A DNA stretch of 64,000 nt from Bimastos eiseni (Eukaryota; Annelida; Clitellata; Crassiclitellata; Lumbricidae). Each line of letters begins with the position of its first letter. Position 1 is the first letter of the stretch. The notes under the pieces are model-generated. The model was not told the origin of the DNA and searched no databases. It saw only the letters and a program-made list of their open reading frames with translations. The translations under genes were made by a program, and so were the position numbers. Below are positions 31,953-43,800 of this stretch, piece after piece. Location: positions 5,004,643 through 5,068,642 of the forward strand of contig OY365817.1 in NCBI GenBank assembly GCA_959347315.1, written 5' to 3'.

Positions 31953-32443
31953 ATTCGTCACACGTGAGGCCAAAGAAGAGCGAAATGAAAATTTAAACAT
32001 TTCTGATTTAATTAAGTGAACTTTTCGCAGTTAGTATCATAGATTTTTGCAAAATAAAAAATAGATCTATAGAATTCGAATTCGCGGTAAACGGTAACCG
32101 GAAGTAGATCTCATTCTCCTCGTGTGTCTTAGAAGAGATACTGTATGGTATAACGTCACTTCATTTGCAGAATTATTTACAAATCATGCAAGCAACGAAT
32201 TGGCGCCTAATTTAGGGAAGTTTTCAAGCAGAAATATTTGTTTGATTTCGGCTACATATCGTTTTAGTTTTCGTTGCATCTATTTTCGTTTTTGTTTTAC
32301 TTACCAAAATTGTTTCTTTAGTTTTAGTTTCGGTTGCCTCTGCAATTTAGCTTTTGTTTACACTTCCGTTAAAGGAAACGTTTAAATTCCGTTAATTGCC
32401 ATTTTCGTGTTCGCTTTCGTTAACGAAAACCAAACTACTAGGT

Positions 32444-32604
32444 AGCCATAATCGGTATCGGTTACAGGGCTCGGTGGCCATAATCGGTATCGGCTACAGG
32501 GTTCGGTGGCCATAATCGGTATCGGTTACAGGGCTCGGTGGCCATAATCGGTATCGGCTACAGGGCTCGGTGGCCATAATCGGTATCGGTTACAGGGCTC
32601 GGTG
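32444..32604. repeat. Five copies of a 32-bp tandem repeat
   Basis: Unit begins gccataatcggtatcgg and ends gggctcggtg. The five copies are almost identical, alternating ggttaca and ggctaca. Related single copies occur near 31585-31650 and 32813. Confidence 0.93.
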
Positions 32605-33170
32605 CCGACGTTAAAATATGGCCATTATTCATTTTGGACGTTCGCCACTCGCCAAATGGCACATAATTTTTACAATGCCACGTACTGGGTCGTCTAACCA
32701 GTGGCATCTCGCTGCTTCAAAAAATATTGTGATCACACTTTCTTTGTTTCACAACTATCGTTACAAACAGAAAAAGAACAGGAATATAAGATCTCAAATT
32801 AATCGACTTCACAATCGGTATCGGCTATACTTGGTGTCTGCATAATCGTCAAAAAGTGATATTGTTACAGTTCTAGATGGACGGAATACAAAACGAAATG
32901 ATGAAGTGATAAAATGGATTGATGAAGAAAGATCTCTGATGAACACAGTAAAAAGGAGACTAAGAAAATGGATTGGGCACACGCTGCGAGGTGACTCGCC
33001 GCTAAGAACAGTCATCGAAGAAAAAGAGAAGGAGAGGTGGGCAAGAGGATTGCCAAGACAGATGATGCTTGAACTGGTGATGATAGGTAGATGTGGAAAA
33101 CCTTAAGAAGAGGTCTAACAGCGAAAGGAGTGGCAACGTCGGACATTTGAATCTGTCTAAGAGGCAGAGA

Positions 33171-34042
33171 GTCAGTGAATTTTATGGTCCACTGTTAGTT
33201 GCTATTGAGTTCGACGCCAGAAAAGAGCAGAAACTAATAATTATTGTACAGGCCCTACTCATAAGATAAGCCAAACATCTTACTGACAAATGTCAATTCA
33301 TATGGTGCCACTTCAAAATAAACTCATTAGAGGCGCACCCAATCTAACAACACCAAATCACGATTGAAAGAATGGTTTTCCGGACCAAGAAGTCCATTAT
33401 AAAAATATGGATTGTAGAACCTTGAGCCTAAGGACAACGAGATCGCCTTGAGTAGTCGAGCGCAGAAATCTACTTCCTGCAGATGGATAACACCATCCAA
33501 GAAGCTTTCTAAGATAAACTGGGGCTTGACCAGCAAGACAATTGCCCATGAACATAAAAAAAATGAAGCAGAGTTTTTCATAATTAAGATTCTAAGTCAT
33601 TAATCGACAATCTACGTTTAGCATCAAATAACTTATTTCAAATATAGGCCAAACGTGAATATATTGGCTTGGCCAATTTTTTAAATCCTGAACGGAAAAA
33701 CCACCTCTCCTATAGAGCGATCAATGCGCTCTTTCCAGCTGAGGATTGTAATGAAAAGTTGTCCTTAAATAAGAAATTAATGAAGTAAGTAAACATGTAT
33801 ATACTTTATTGAATCGCCTACAAACGCATCAGATATTCATATTATGAGCAATCAATGATAAGGCTTCTCTGAAAATCCAACAGGGTACTCTACATCGGTA
33901 TACATAGTATTTTTGCTGCCAATTTATAAAGCTTTAACAAAACATTTATTATTAGATTTATTTATGCATTTCTTTTTACTATTTTCACGAAGGTTTATAA
34001 CACGCGCAAACACTCATTGTGCATATTACACTAATTATATTT
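33171..34042. other. No gene recognised
   Basis: Between the LINE remnant and the hAT element. An 84-codon minus-strand open stretch (33327-33581) has no recognisable motif and no splice support. Confidence 0.4.
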
Positions 34043-34211
34043 AAGATATCCAGGGCCTTGGACAGGATTTTGAGACCCAGGGCCACAACTAATTTTCAAG
34101 GTTTTTTTCAATTAAAAATAATAAATTTTGTGATATATTTGTATTTTATTTTTAAATTTAATAAACCGGATTTAGTTAAGAAAATATCTTTCAAAAGCTT
34201 AATGGAAAGTT

Positions 34212-36687
34212 TCAAATCATCCTTCGTATCTTCAAAGCGACAAATGTTTCAATAACGCTTTGATAATTTAAAGTTCTAGCGGTATCAGAATTAATGCTTA
34301 ACATAGCCAATCCATTCAGACGCTGCTGACCCATCGTGGAACGGAGGTAGTTCTTAGTTCTTTTTTGATTACTGAATGATCTCTCGGAGCAGCAGATATA
34401 GGTAACGTCATGAAAATTCTCAAGGAAATAAACACATTTGGAAACAGATCGACCAGATTTTGAGTCACTATTTCTCGTAGTAGTTTTTTTGGTGAAAGAG
34501 GAAGCTTGAAATTAATTTTGTGTATTTCTTTGAGAAAAATCATTTCTTCGACGAGCTCAGGTGATATATCTTTTGAACGGCTAACAGTATATCGTGTAGC
34601 TGCCTCTTTCAACTGATCGTCACTCATAGAATTGAATTGCCATAAAAATTCAAAATTCTCCACGATGCTTGCAATAGCTGAGAATCTTGTTGAAAGACTT
34701 TTAGTGAGTGTTGAAAGAATCTTATTGAAAACTGTTCTATAAAAGTCTTCAGCTTTCTCTTGTGTCGTGCATTTGCGATTGATGGTGAAGGTTTCTGATA
34801 ATTTAAACTTCAAAGCCGCTTCTTTACTCTTTTCAATAATTTCATCAAACTTCATGCTCTCAATTGAGTTCCGCAGAGAATTCAAGTTATCCATTTCAAC
34901 GTCAAGTGTTGCTCCACGAGCTTCTACAATAGAATTCATGTGATCAATCTTTGTAAAGATATGAATCCAAATGTTGTTCATCAAAACAGTTTCAAATGTT
35001 GATAGATATTTCTTAAGTCCGTTGCATTCGGCGATTAGCTGTGGAGGCAGATTCAATTTTTCTGCTACATCTTCCAAAGATTTGATTATTTTGTCCAGAT
35101 TTTTTACGATTGGTTTAGCCGATTTAAATCTCGCTGTCCATCGAGTAGTTGACACAGAATGCAATGATTCGCTCATATTCAGTTTAAGAATCTCCCAGCG
35201 AGATGGACTTCCGCTGAAAAAGTTGAAGACTTTTTGAAACATTCCAAAATAATTAGTTGATTCGAAACAGGACTCGGCAGCATCATTTTCTACGAAATTC
35301 AATGTGTGATTTCCACAAGGAATAAAAATAAAATTCTGGTTGACATTTTTCAGATGAGCTTGTACGCCATTATTCTTCCCGGACATCGTTGCAGCGTTGT
35401 CGAAGGATCCTCCTGAACAGTTTTGAAAGTCAAGTTTCTCTTCATTAATTGTTTCCAAAATTTTAGCTGCGATTGGTTCTGCATGTTTGTCATTGAGATC
35501 CAAAAACTTCAAAAATCTCTCTTTGACTTCAATCGAATCTTCCTGCGTCTTGATGTATCGAACGATCAGTGAAATCTGTTCCTGATGAGATATATCGGGA
35601 GTACCATCGGCGACGATTCCAAAATATTTTGATCGCTCAACTTCTTGAACAATGTTTTCTTTGACCATTTTACCACAAATGTCTATAAATTCGTGACAAT
35701 GTCGCTTGATAAATAATGTGTCTGCATACGAACACCTTTTTCTTGAGTGTCTCTTACCTTTGAAAGATGTTCGTTCAAAACTGGGTCATATTTGCTCAAA
35801 AGTTCCACTATTCCTAAAAAAATTCCATTGTCAGTATCTCCAATTTTGTGACTGCTTCCGAAAAATGCCAGTCCTCTCTCCGCCATGAATAAAATTACAT
35901 CCAAAATTCGTTTAAAAATTTTACGCCATTTCTCAGCTTCAGTTTCAAGTTCTTTCATCAAATGACAATCAATAGACTTTTCGTTTTTTGCTGCAAATAC
36001 AACATTTTTCCAACTCAAATAATTTTTCTTGTGCGTTACAGAATTTTCATGATCAATTACTTTATCTTTTAACTTTCGCCATCCAATTTTTATGCCCCAA
36101 CCGTTTATGAAGTGATTGCTTGAGTTTCTTGAAAGCCAACATGATGCACAGAAAACTGCTTTAATTGAGTTACTCCAGTATATCCAATCTCGTTTGCACG
36201 TTTCGCCATTTAAAAGATTTTTTTGCAGCAGACGATATGGAAATCTGCAATTTTTCTGATCATTTGGCACGTCAGTTGGAAACTGGTAAGACTCATTCAA
36301 GAATCTACGTCGAAATTGTGGATCGCTATGAGATCCTGCTCCAATGTCAACATCTCTCATAATATTTGAAGGATTTGAAAGAAAATTATTTGAATGATAT
36401 GAATCAGTGTCAATTGTTAAAGGCTGTACAATTACATTTTCTTGGTTCAAAACTCCGTTCTCTGTCACGTTTGTTACAGTCGGCGTGTCAGTCGTCAAAG
36501 TCTCTTGGACGGTACTTTGTGATTGTGATGAGCTTATTTCTCGAAGATCTTGAGTCTGGCTGAGCCTATTACTATTAATATCAGGATGTGCAAAAAAATT
36601 TGACATTTTTTGGCTTGCTGAAGCAGCTTCCTTTTGTCGAGCCAATTTCTTTCTTTTCTCATGTCCACTTTCGAATGATCTCTTCAT
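34212..36687 (-). pseudogene. hAT transposase (TTF-type zinc finger, DUF4371-like), two frameshifts
   Basis: From the ATG at 36687 (MKRSFESGHEKRKKLARQKE) comes a low-complexity Ser/Gln linker. A TTF-type zinc finger follows with CRFPYRLLQ, FCASCWLSR and THKKNYLSW. The catalytic core has GIVADGTPDISHQEQ (first Asp), GGSFDNAATMSGKNNGVQ (second Asp), FIPCGNHTLNF and the hAT signature TTRWTARF. A frameshift at about 35690 separates zinc-finger and core parts. A second, near 34390, puts the dimerisation domain (SFSNQKRTKNYLRSTMGQQR) in another frame, which ends at a TGA at 34212-34214. Unbroken length would be about 825 residues. Only two lesions suggest recent activity. Confidence 0.93.
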
Positions 36688-36975
36688 CTTTCTGTAAGCG
36701 ATTAAATTAATTTAAATAATATTTATTTATTATATAATAGAATAAATTGAATAATAGACTAAACTTTAGGGGGATATTTGCTTTTTTTCAATAAAATTGA
36801 CCATTTGGTCAATTTTGCCATTTTGTCAAATTGACTGATATTGTTAAAAATATTTTAAATAAGTTTAATAAGTTAAAAACAAACTCCCTAATCGTGCACT
36901 CTTCGACCTACTTTCGCTCGAATTTGTCCACCACCCCATTGGATCATTTTCTAAACTGCCCCCAAACTCCAAATA

Positions 36976-37070
36976 CTGGCTACAGCCTCGACAACTGCTC
37001 TAAGAGACTAAGAAAGTAAGAATTACTTACTTTCTTAGTCTCTTAGAGCAGTTGCATAGGCTGTAGCCAG
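36976..37070. repeat. Long hairpin in the hAT 5' region
   Basis: Two 45-bp arms (36976-37020 and 37026-37070) with three mismatches around a 5-base loop. Arm ends are CTGGCTACAGCC and GAAAGTAAG. It lies between the transposase start and the right transposon end, so it could act in transposase binding or as a transcription barrier. Confidence 0.95.
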
Positions 37071-37616
37071 GATTTAGATTATATTATTATAGAGTGTACT
37101 CAGTGTAGGCTACAGCCGCTACATTATCCATAATCCATAACGAATCGGATTATAAGAAAGATTATAAAACAATAATAAAACATAATAAAACATTATTGAG
37201 GTTGACTGTTTGAGTGTTGACTTACGACTTACGAAGTTATGAGTAAACGATAGAGTTTAGACTGTCGAGTGTTGATATCACATTTCAGAAAAAAATTTTT
37301 ACAGTTTGAAATTATTTAACGTCAACGATTTCGTCACGAAATAATTAATTGGAATTTGTGTAACGCTACATTTCAATGCATAACATCTTAATTCCGTAAT
37401 TCTGCATTTCAGTAAATAACTCCGTAATTCCGAGGCCCTTTATCAAGTGAGGCCTGGGGCCAAATGGCCCCGGTGGCCCCCTCTGTCCTAGGCCCTGCAG
37501 ATATCATCCGTGTGGTCAACAAGTATGTCATTATTTTCATTATGACCGGAATCAAATTTATACAAGTGATTAATATTATATGATATTGCAGTGGTTTATA
37601 TTAAACGTTTTCAACA

Positions 37617-37888
37617 ATGTCTCGTGGAGAGCAAGGATGGCAAAGCGACAAGACAATACTTCAACGCAATCGATACATGCTTGAACGTGAAGTCGCAGCT
37701 GATGTATGCTTCGAAGTTGGTGCGTCCAAGAGTACTAAAGTGGTACTTCGGGCTCATAAGTACATGTTGATCTCCGCCAGTCCGGTGTTTGAAGCCATGT
37801 TTTGTAGCGGGATGGCTGAAACCAACAAAGAAAATGAAAGAATAAAAGTCGAAGATATACAGGGCCAGACCTTCAAAGAGATGTTGAG
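37617..37888 (+). CDS. BTBD-like exon 1 (BTB domain start)
   Basis: Starts at an ATG preceded by TTTTCAACA and encodes MSRGEQGWQSDKTILQRNRY, then the BTB core VVLRAHKYMLIS and SPVFEAMFCSGMAE. It ends at FKEMLR, with a GTATGC donor inside the arginine codon. The upstream hAT element ends only 120 bases before, so the promoter region is close to transposon DNA. Confidence 0.93.
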
Positions 37889-40800
37889 GTATGCATCGTC
37901 TGTGCATTTTGTAAGCAGGGGTCAACTTTGTCTATAGACTAACTATTGAATTGCCGCTTAAGTCTTCGTGTGACTGAATATCATGAATTTACGTACCTGT
38001 CCGTGAAAGCTCGTAAAATCTAGTCTTATTACAGGAATTTCTTGTGAATTCAATTCTGTGGCGGAAGATTTCCATGTCCTCTTCTTTCGACCTGAAGTAA
38101 CAGGTGCACAGTTATCGTCAGGTCACCAATTGACCGAAACTAGGTTAGATGGGCTATATCCATATCGCCCACGTGTGTGTAGTTGAACGAGGTCTTAGAC
38201 AATCCATCCAATCGCTTCGCAAAACAAATCAGACGTGCGTGGGAAGTGATATGCAATTGTTCCACAACAGCGGAATGTTTAACAAACTCACTTATATCCG
38301 TCAGGTATACATTTTTGTTGTTGGAAAAAGCAAAAATAGTTAATTACAGCACTAAACTTACTCCATGGTAGTCTATTGGTAGTCCAATATTAGCCGACGC
38401 CGAAATTTCGTTGGCGCCGCCGCCCCCGATATCTCGGACTCGGCGCACCGCCGCCGCCGTCGACAGTTTGTCGGCGCGCCGCCGAACCCGCGCTAATTTT
38501 TTCACACTCACAAACACACACGCACGCACACACAAACATTATACACTATATGCACATCCACCTTGATATACACACATATATGTACATAATTATATACACA
38601 TATATATATATATTGTACTGGAAGAGATGATTTTTGTCTATCGTCTCTTCCAAAGGTATATGGTGGCGAGCGGTGATAAGTCGTTGTGGGTAGCTGGTGT
38701 TTCTCTTCGGCAGGTGTATGTTCGTTTAGCCACGGAATCAGCGAAGACTTTTTGATGTTACGATATATTAAGAATGCAAACGTATATTCACAGCAAACTG
38801 GTTTATGTAATATTCAATGTCCCGATCCGCACTCAGTCAAACAATTCCGGCTTCAGGTCATGCGTTTATGCATGACCTGAGGCTGATGGGTCATGCCCAT
38901 CTTGTGAGCCTAGGATTGTGGTTTGCCATTGTCTGTAGCCACTTTAAACAGTTATGGTCAGTGTATACTTGGACCCTAGTGCCGTAAGTGTATTGCTGAA
39001 AATGGTTTAACGACCAAACTACACAGAGTAATTCCCGTTCGACGGTGCTCATTTTAGTCTCCCGTTCTATAAACTTCCTACTGGCATAGGCTATGGGTCG
39101 CTCTCATCCATTAGAGTCAATCTGGTCTAGCACCGACCCTATTCCCGTCCCTGAAGCGTCGCATCTTAGAATAAATGGTTTGCGGATGTCTGGGGGCATA
39201 AGCATCCTGTCCGAAGTCAACTCCGTCTTTATGGCATTAAATGCTTCGTCCGTCGCGTCTGTCCATTGTACTTTGTCCGGTTTATCCTTCCTGATTAATT
39301 CTGTCAGGGGAGCTGCTTTGGCGCCAAAATCTGGAATGAAGTGGTTGTAGAAATTTCCCAAGCCCAAGAATGCCCTGACCTGGCGCTTCGTCTTTGGCAC
39401 CGGGTAAGTGTCAATGGCCGCGACTTTTTCTGGGTCTGGCTTTACAAAGCCATCCTCGATAATGTGACCTAAAATGTTTATCTTCTTTCTGGCGAATTGG
39501 CACTTTCTTAGTTTCACTGTGAGATTCGCTTTGCGTAGTCTCATCAGTATGTCGCTGATGTGTTCCAAGTGCTGCTCCCATGTGGTTGAAAATATGATAA
39601 AATCGTCGACATGCGCTGCAGCAAAGTCTTCAGCTCCACGAAGTATCATATCGGCTAAGCGCTGGAAGCATTTGCTGGAATTCCTTGCCCCGTTGGGAAG
39701 CACTGTATATTGGAACAAACCGAAAGGGGTTCGAAAAGCTGTGTACGGACGACTTTGCTGATCAAGCTCTACTTGAAAGAAAGCCTACTGTAAGTCCAAT
39801 CCTGTAATAAATTTTGCCCCCGCCGCTTTCTCCAGGTTTGCTCTCATATCACTAGCCGGGTATTCATCAGCGATTGTGATAGAGTTGATTTGTCTGAGGT
39901 CCGCGCAGATGCGTATCGTGCCGTCCTTCTTTACTTCATCATTGAAATCCAATTCGTTGTGTTCTTCCTCTTCGTCACCGTCAATGCAGCCTAACGTCTC
40001 GTAGTTAGCTTCGCATGGTTCAGCTATTAATATCACGTTAACCTTTGGAATGTGCACGTCTGAGTCCCTCGCGTGCCATAGTCTTAATAGGTTTATGTGA
40101 TACGTCTTCAATCCTTTGTCAGTCTGTATCTCGTAGTTAACAGCGGACAATTTCTTTGTGATCACAAATGGTCCTTGCCCTCGCGCCAACAACTTGTTTT
40201 CGGTTGAGTGTCTCAGAAGCAAAACCTCCTGTCCTGGTTCCAACGTTCTATTTGACGAATTTTTATCGTAATACGTCTTGGCTGTCAGTCTCGCCTTCTT
40301 GGCGTTCTCTGTTGCCAATGCTACGCATTTTCTTAGATGCTCTTGCGTCATCGATAGATAATCTACCACGCTGCGTTTGTTGGAGGTGGTCGGTTGTCTC
40401 CCTGTCCACGCGTCTCGTATAACTTGCAGTGGTCCTCTGACGTCGTGTGCGTATAGCAGCTCAAATGGAGAAAAACCTGTGACCGTAAATGGAATCTGCC
40501 TACAACTGAAGGCTAAAAACGGAAGCGCATGCTCCCATGACCGTGGGTCGTCTTCGATGACCTTTCTCAGCAACTCCCGCACCACTCTAATCATGCGCTC
40601 CGCGCTCCCAGCTGTTTCGTGGTGTCCGACTGTTGAAAACACTGGCGATATGCCGAGCATATCCTCCAGTCCTCGTACTAGTTGGTTCTTGAAATGCGTT
40701 CCGTTGTCTGATCGAATTACTCGCGGAATTCCTGTACGCGCAAAAACCTCAACGAAGGCCTTGGCCACACTTTTAGCAGTTACATTTGAGAGCGGTATAA

Positions 40801-43800
40801 ACTCTGGCCAATGCGTCGTTTGCTCGACAATAATCAAAATGAATTTCTTTCCTGACGATGACTTGGGGTACACTGGCCCTAAAACATCTGCCACAAGAGT
40901 ATGGAAGACTTCATCGATAATTGGCACTTCGATTAAAGGCGCTCTGTCTGCCTTCTTTGTCCCTGCTGTCTTTTGACATGCTGGACAAGAGCGTACGTAT
41001 GCTTGGACGTCAGTCGTCATCGACGGCCAACTGCACGCTTTGCCTATTCTTGATAGCGTTGCTTGCATCCCTTTGTGACCTCCCCATAGTCAGCCGTGCG
41101 CCAGATGTAAAACCTTGGATCTGTAGCTTAGCGGTAAGACTAATTGTTTGTGACCATCCGTATCTTCGTCATTATCGTGGGGCGCCCTCTTCCGTCGATA
41201 TAAAAGATCGCCTTCTATTGTAAAGCTAATGTCTCCCTCTCTCGCTCGTTTCCATGTATCGGTCAGCGTCGCGTCGTTTACCTGGGCTTCTTTGAAATCG
41301 GAGCCTTCTTACTTGATCGTCGTTTCTATCGCTGCTCCGTCGTCGTCGTAATCTTTATCTGTTGTTTCACGGGTGCTTTGGTTCGATACCATTAACCCGT
41401 TTGCTTCGTCATTACTTGAACGGTCGGTATCAATTCGCCTCGTCTGTTTGTCGTCTGTCCGTTCATCGTCCGCTGTCTGTCGACCCTGATTACCTATTAA
41501 ATGCCCATAATCGGATCGCCCGTTCGCCAATGCTCCCTGCTCTTCAGTGGTCGTGGCCGTTCTCGGTTCGGTGCTCTCGTTAATTACCTGTAAGTCACCC
41601 GCGCCACTGTTAATGATCTCGTGCTGTTCGTAGCTGCTATGGGTCTGGTTTATTGCCTGAGTGTGGTCGATATCCCGTCGTGCGTCTATAGGCCCTAAGT
41701 CCCTGTTTTCGTCGGTCTGTTAACAACCGTTAACAGCTAACTGAATTTCGCTGTCCTGTCTGCCGTAATCGCGTCGTCTAGTTGTCACAAATGCCTTTTG
41801 TGGTTCTGTCTGTCTCGGAATTTTGCCCGGCAACAGTGGGTCTGATAAATCTGGGTTTTGCGTGAATAAATCGTGTCCAATAATATATTGTACCCCTAGA
41901 TTTTCTACCACTCCTACTTTCATCCGAATGGTGCGATCTGACCCAAATGTTGGAGATGAAATGTCAACCTCACAGGTTGATAAGCATTTGACAATACCAA
42001 AGGCACACTGGACTGAGCTTGTCGATGGCAGACGACTTGTCAAGAGCGAGACTAGCATCTATTAACGACACCTCTGAACCTGAATCTCGTAGCCCATTCA
42101 CGGCCACACCATTTACATATAGAGGTACTACAAATGTCTGTTGGTAGTCCTTAGCTTTGTCTACATTAGACCTAGGTTTGACAAATTTGACTTGCGCATG
42201 TGCCTGACCATGCCTCTGCCAAGAAGTATTATGACCTCGGTTATGACCACGATTCACATTTCCTGGCCGATTACCATATGACAACCCTGAGTGCATTGAT
42301 CTTGCACTCGGCTCCTGGGACCTGTCTATGGCATTATCCCTCTCTATGTGGATGGGTGTCCTGTGCATAAATTTTCCTTGCACATCAGAATTGGAAAACC
42401 TGGACCTATTATTTTGTCTTTGCTCTTCAGAGCTCCATTTCTTTCCTTCCATCGTACATTCAAAGTGCAAGTCGGCAAATTCTGCCACATCACCAGCCGT
42501 TTTCGGCTTTCTAGCTTCAACAAAATACCTTGTGGCGGGTGGCAATGACTCTTTAAGACGTTCCATAATGACGTCATATTTCAATGCTTCAAAGCTATCA
42601 ATGTCCTTACTTTCAAGATAGTAATTTAGTAAATCCGTTAACTTTGACAGAAATTGTGTGTATGTATGTTTCCCTGTTCTCGTCATTGACTTAAATTTAG
42701 TCAAATAATGCTTTGCATCCATTCGACACGTACTCAACAATGCTTATTTAGTACGTCTGTAATTAACACACGTTTCAACAGACAATCTGTTATAATGCGT
42801 TCTGAGCGTGGAGTTAAACAAAGACGGAATAAGCTCCGCCCACTTGCTTTCCTCGATCCCATGGAGGTAGGCTGTTTTCTCAAAAGTGTGAAAGTACCCC
42901 AGCAGATCCTCGCCTTCGTTCATACTAGGAACTTTAGCATAAGTGAAAGACGCAGCTTGGTCAACCTCAGGAGCTGAGGTTTGTGGATGTAGAAGACCCA
43001 ACTGAGCCTTCTCTCTTAAGACAGCCATCTCCATTTCCATCCTCCCTTCTCTGCACACAAACGCTCTTTCTCTGCCAAGAACCGCCTCTCCTCAGCCTCT
43101 ATCAGTTTAAGTCTCATTCGACTTTCACTAATATCGGCTCCATCTGCATGCATTCCCTCTTCCACTCCATCATCACTTCCCTCCACCTCGTCGTATTCCT
43201 TTAACTTCCTGATCATCTCTTTCTTATCAAACCCTTCGTAATCAATGCCTCGCTTTTCACACTCGTCTTGCAATTGCACTTTCTTTAACTTAGCGAACAT
43301 CTCCGCGTTGTAAAATTTAAGCACAATTTAGACGTACAATCAATACAAATCTAACCAAGCGTAAGGTATATACAGTAGCAAATGACCAAAAACGGTCTAA
43401 CAAAATGGCTACTGCTCACCGGATTCTTTTGCGTTTCCGGTCACTCCTTCAGTTCTTCTCGGCTTCTCCGATCCCATTTGCACTTCCGATTCTCTTCTGT
43501 TGCTTCGCCGCGTCGCCTCGATTTCTGTTCGGGTGACCGTCCGACGTTCCTCTTCTCCTGGCTTCCGCGATTCTCCGGCTATTGTCCAGTAGATCGTCCG
43601 CCTTCTCCTTCTTCTCCAGTTGCCTCAACGAACCCCCGGTTGTTCTCCAGTAGATCGTCCGACGTCTCCTCCTCCAGTTGCTCGCTTTCTTCACTTCGCT
43701 GACTCCGACTCCCGACTGGCACAATGTACTGGAAGAGATGATTTTTGTCTATCGTCTCTTCCAAAGGTGGCGAGTGGTGATAAGTCGTTGTGGGTAGCTG

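Larger units (their letters stand above)
31537..32824. mobile_element. Candidate DNA transposon inserted in the LINE
   Basis: Ends carry CCGATACCGATT (31537-31548) and its complement (32813-32824). The inside has repeated GTTTTAG/GTTATAG motifs, a 39-bp inverted repeat at 31914-31952 and a 32-bp tandem repeat at 32444-32604. No transposase seen. Exact ends and target duplication are uncertain. Confidence 0.5.
31380..33170 (+). mobile_element. LINE reverse-transcriptase C-terminus split by an insertion
   Basis: The left piece (31380-31536) reads LYEAKTWTIKLADMRKFEVF and EIWILRKW. The right piece (32880-33105) reads RRLRKWIGHTLRGDSPL and RGLPRQM. Together they match the end of the endonuclease/reverse-transcriptase protein of RTE- or craniform-type LINEs (ALYGAETWT, FEMWxWRR, KWIGHxLR). 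The two halves are separated by an unrelated block bounded by CCGATACCGATT in inverted orientation. Both halves have frameshifts. Confidence 0.7.
34051..37497 (-). mobile_element. Near-complete ZMYM1-like hAT transposon
   Basis: The left end is CAGGGCCTTGGACAG. The right end, inverted, is CAGGGCCTAGGACAG (one mismatch in 15). The flanks AAGATATC (34043-34050) and CAGATATC (37498-37505) agree at 7 of 8 bases, the expected 8-bp target duplication. The single gene is on the minus strand and fills 34212-36687. A 45-bp hairpin lies between its start and the right end. The length of 3,447 bp suits an autonomous hAT, and damage is slight. Confidence 0.95.

Noticed and set aside
40377..40976. 199-codon plus-strand open frame
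   Set aside because: Antisense shadow of the Gypsy 1 integrase.
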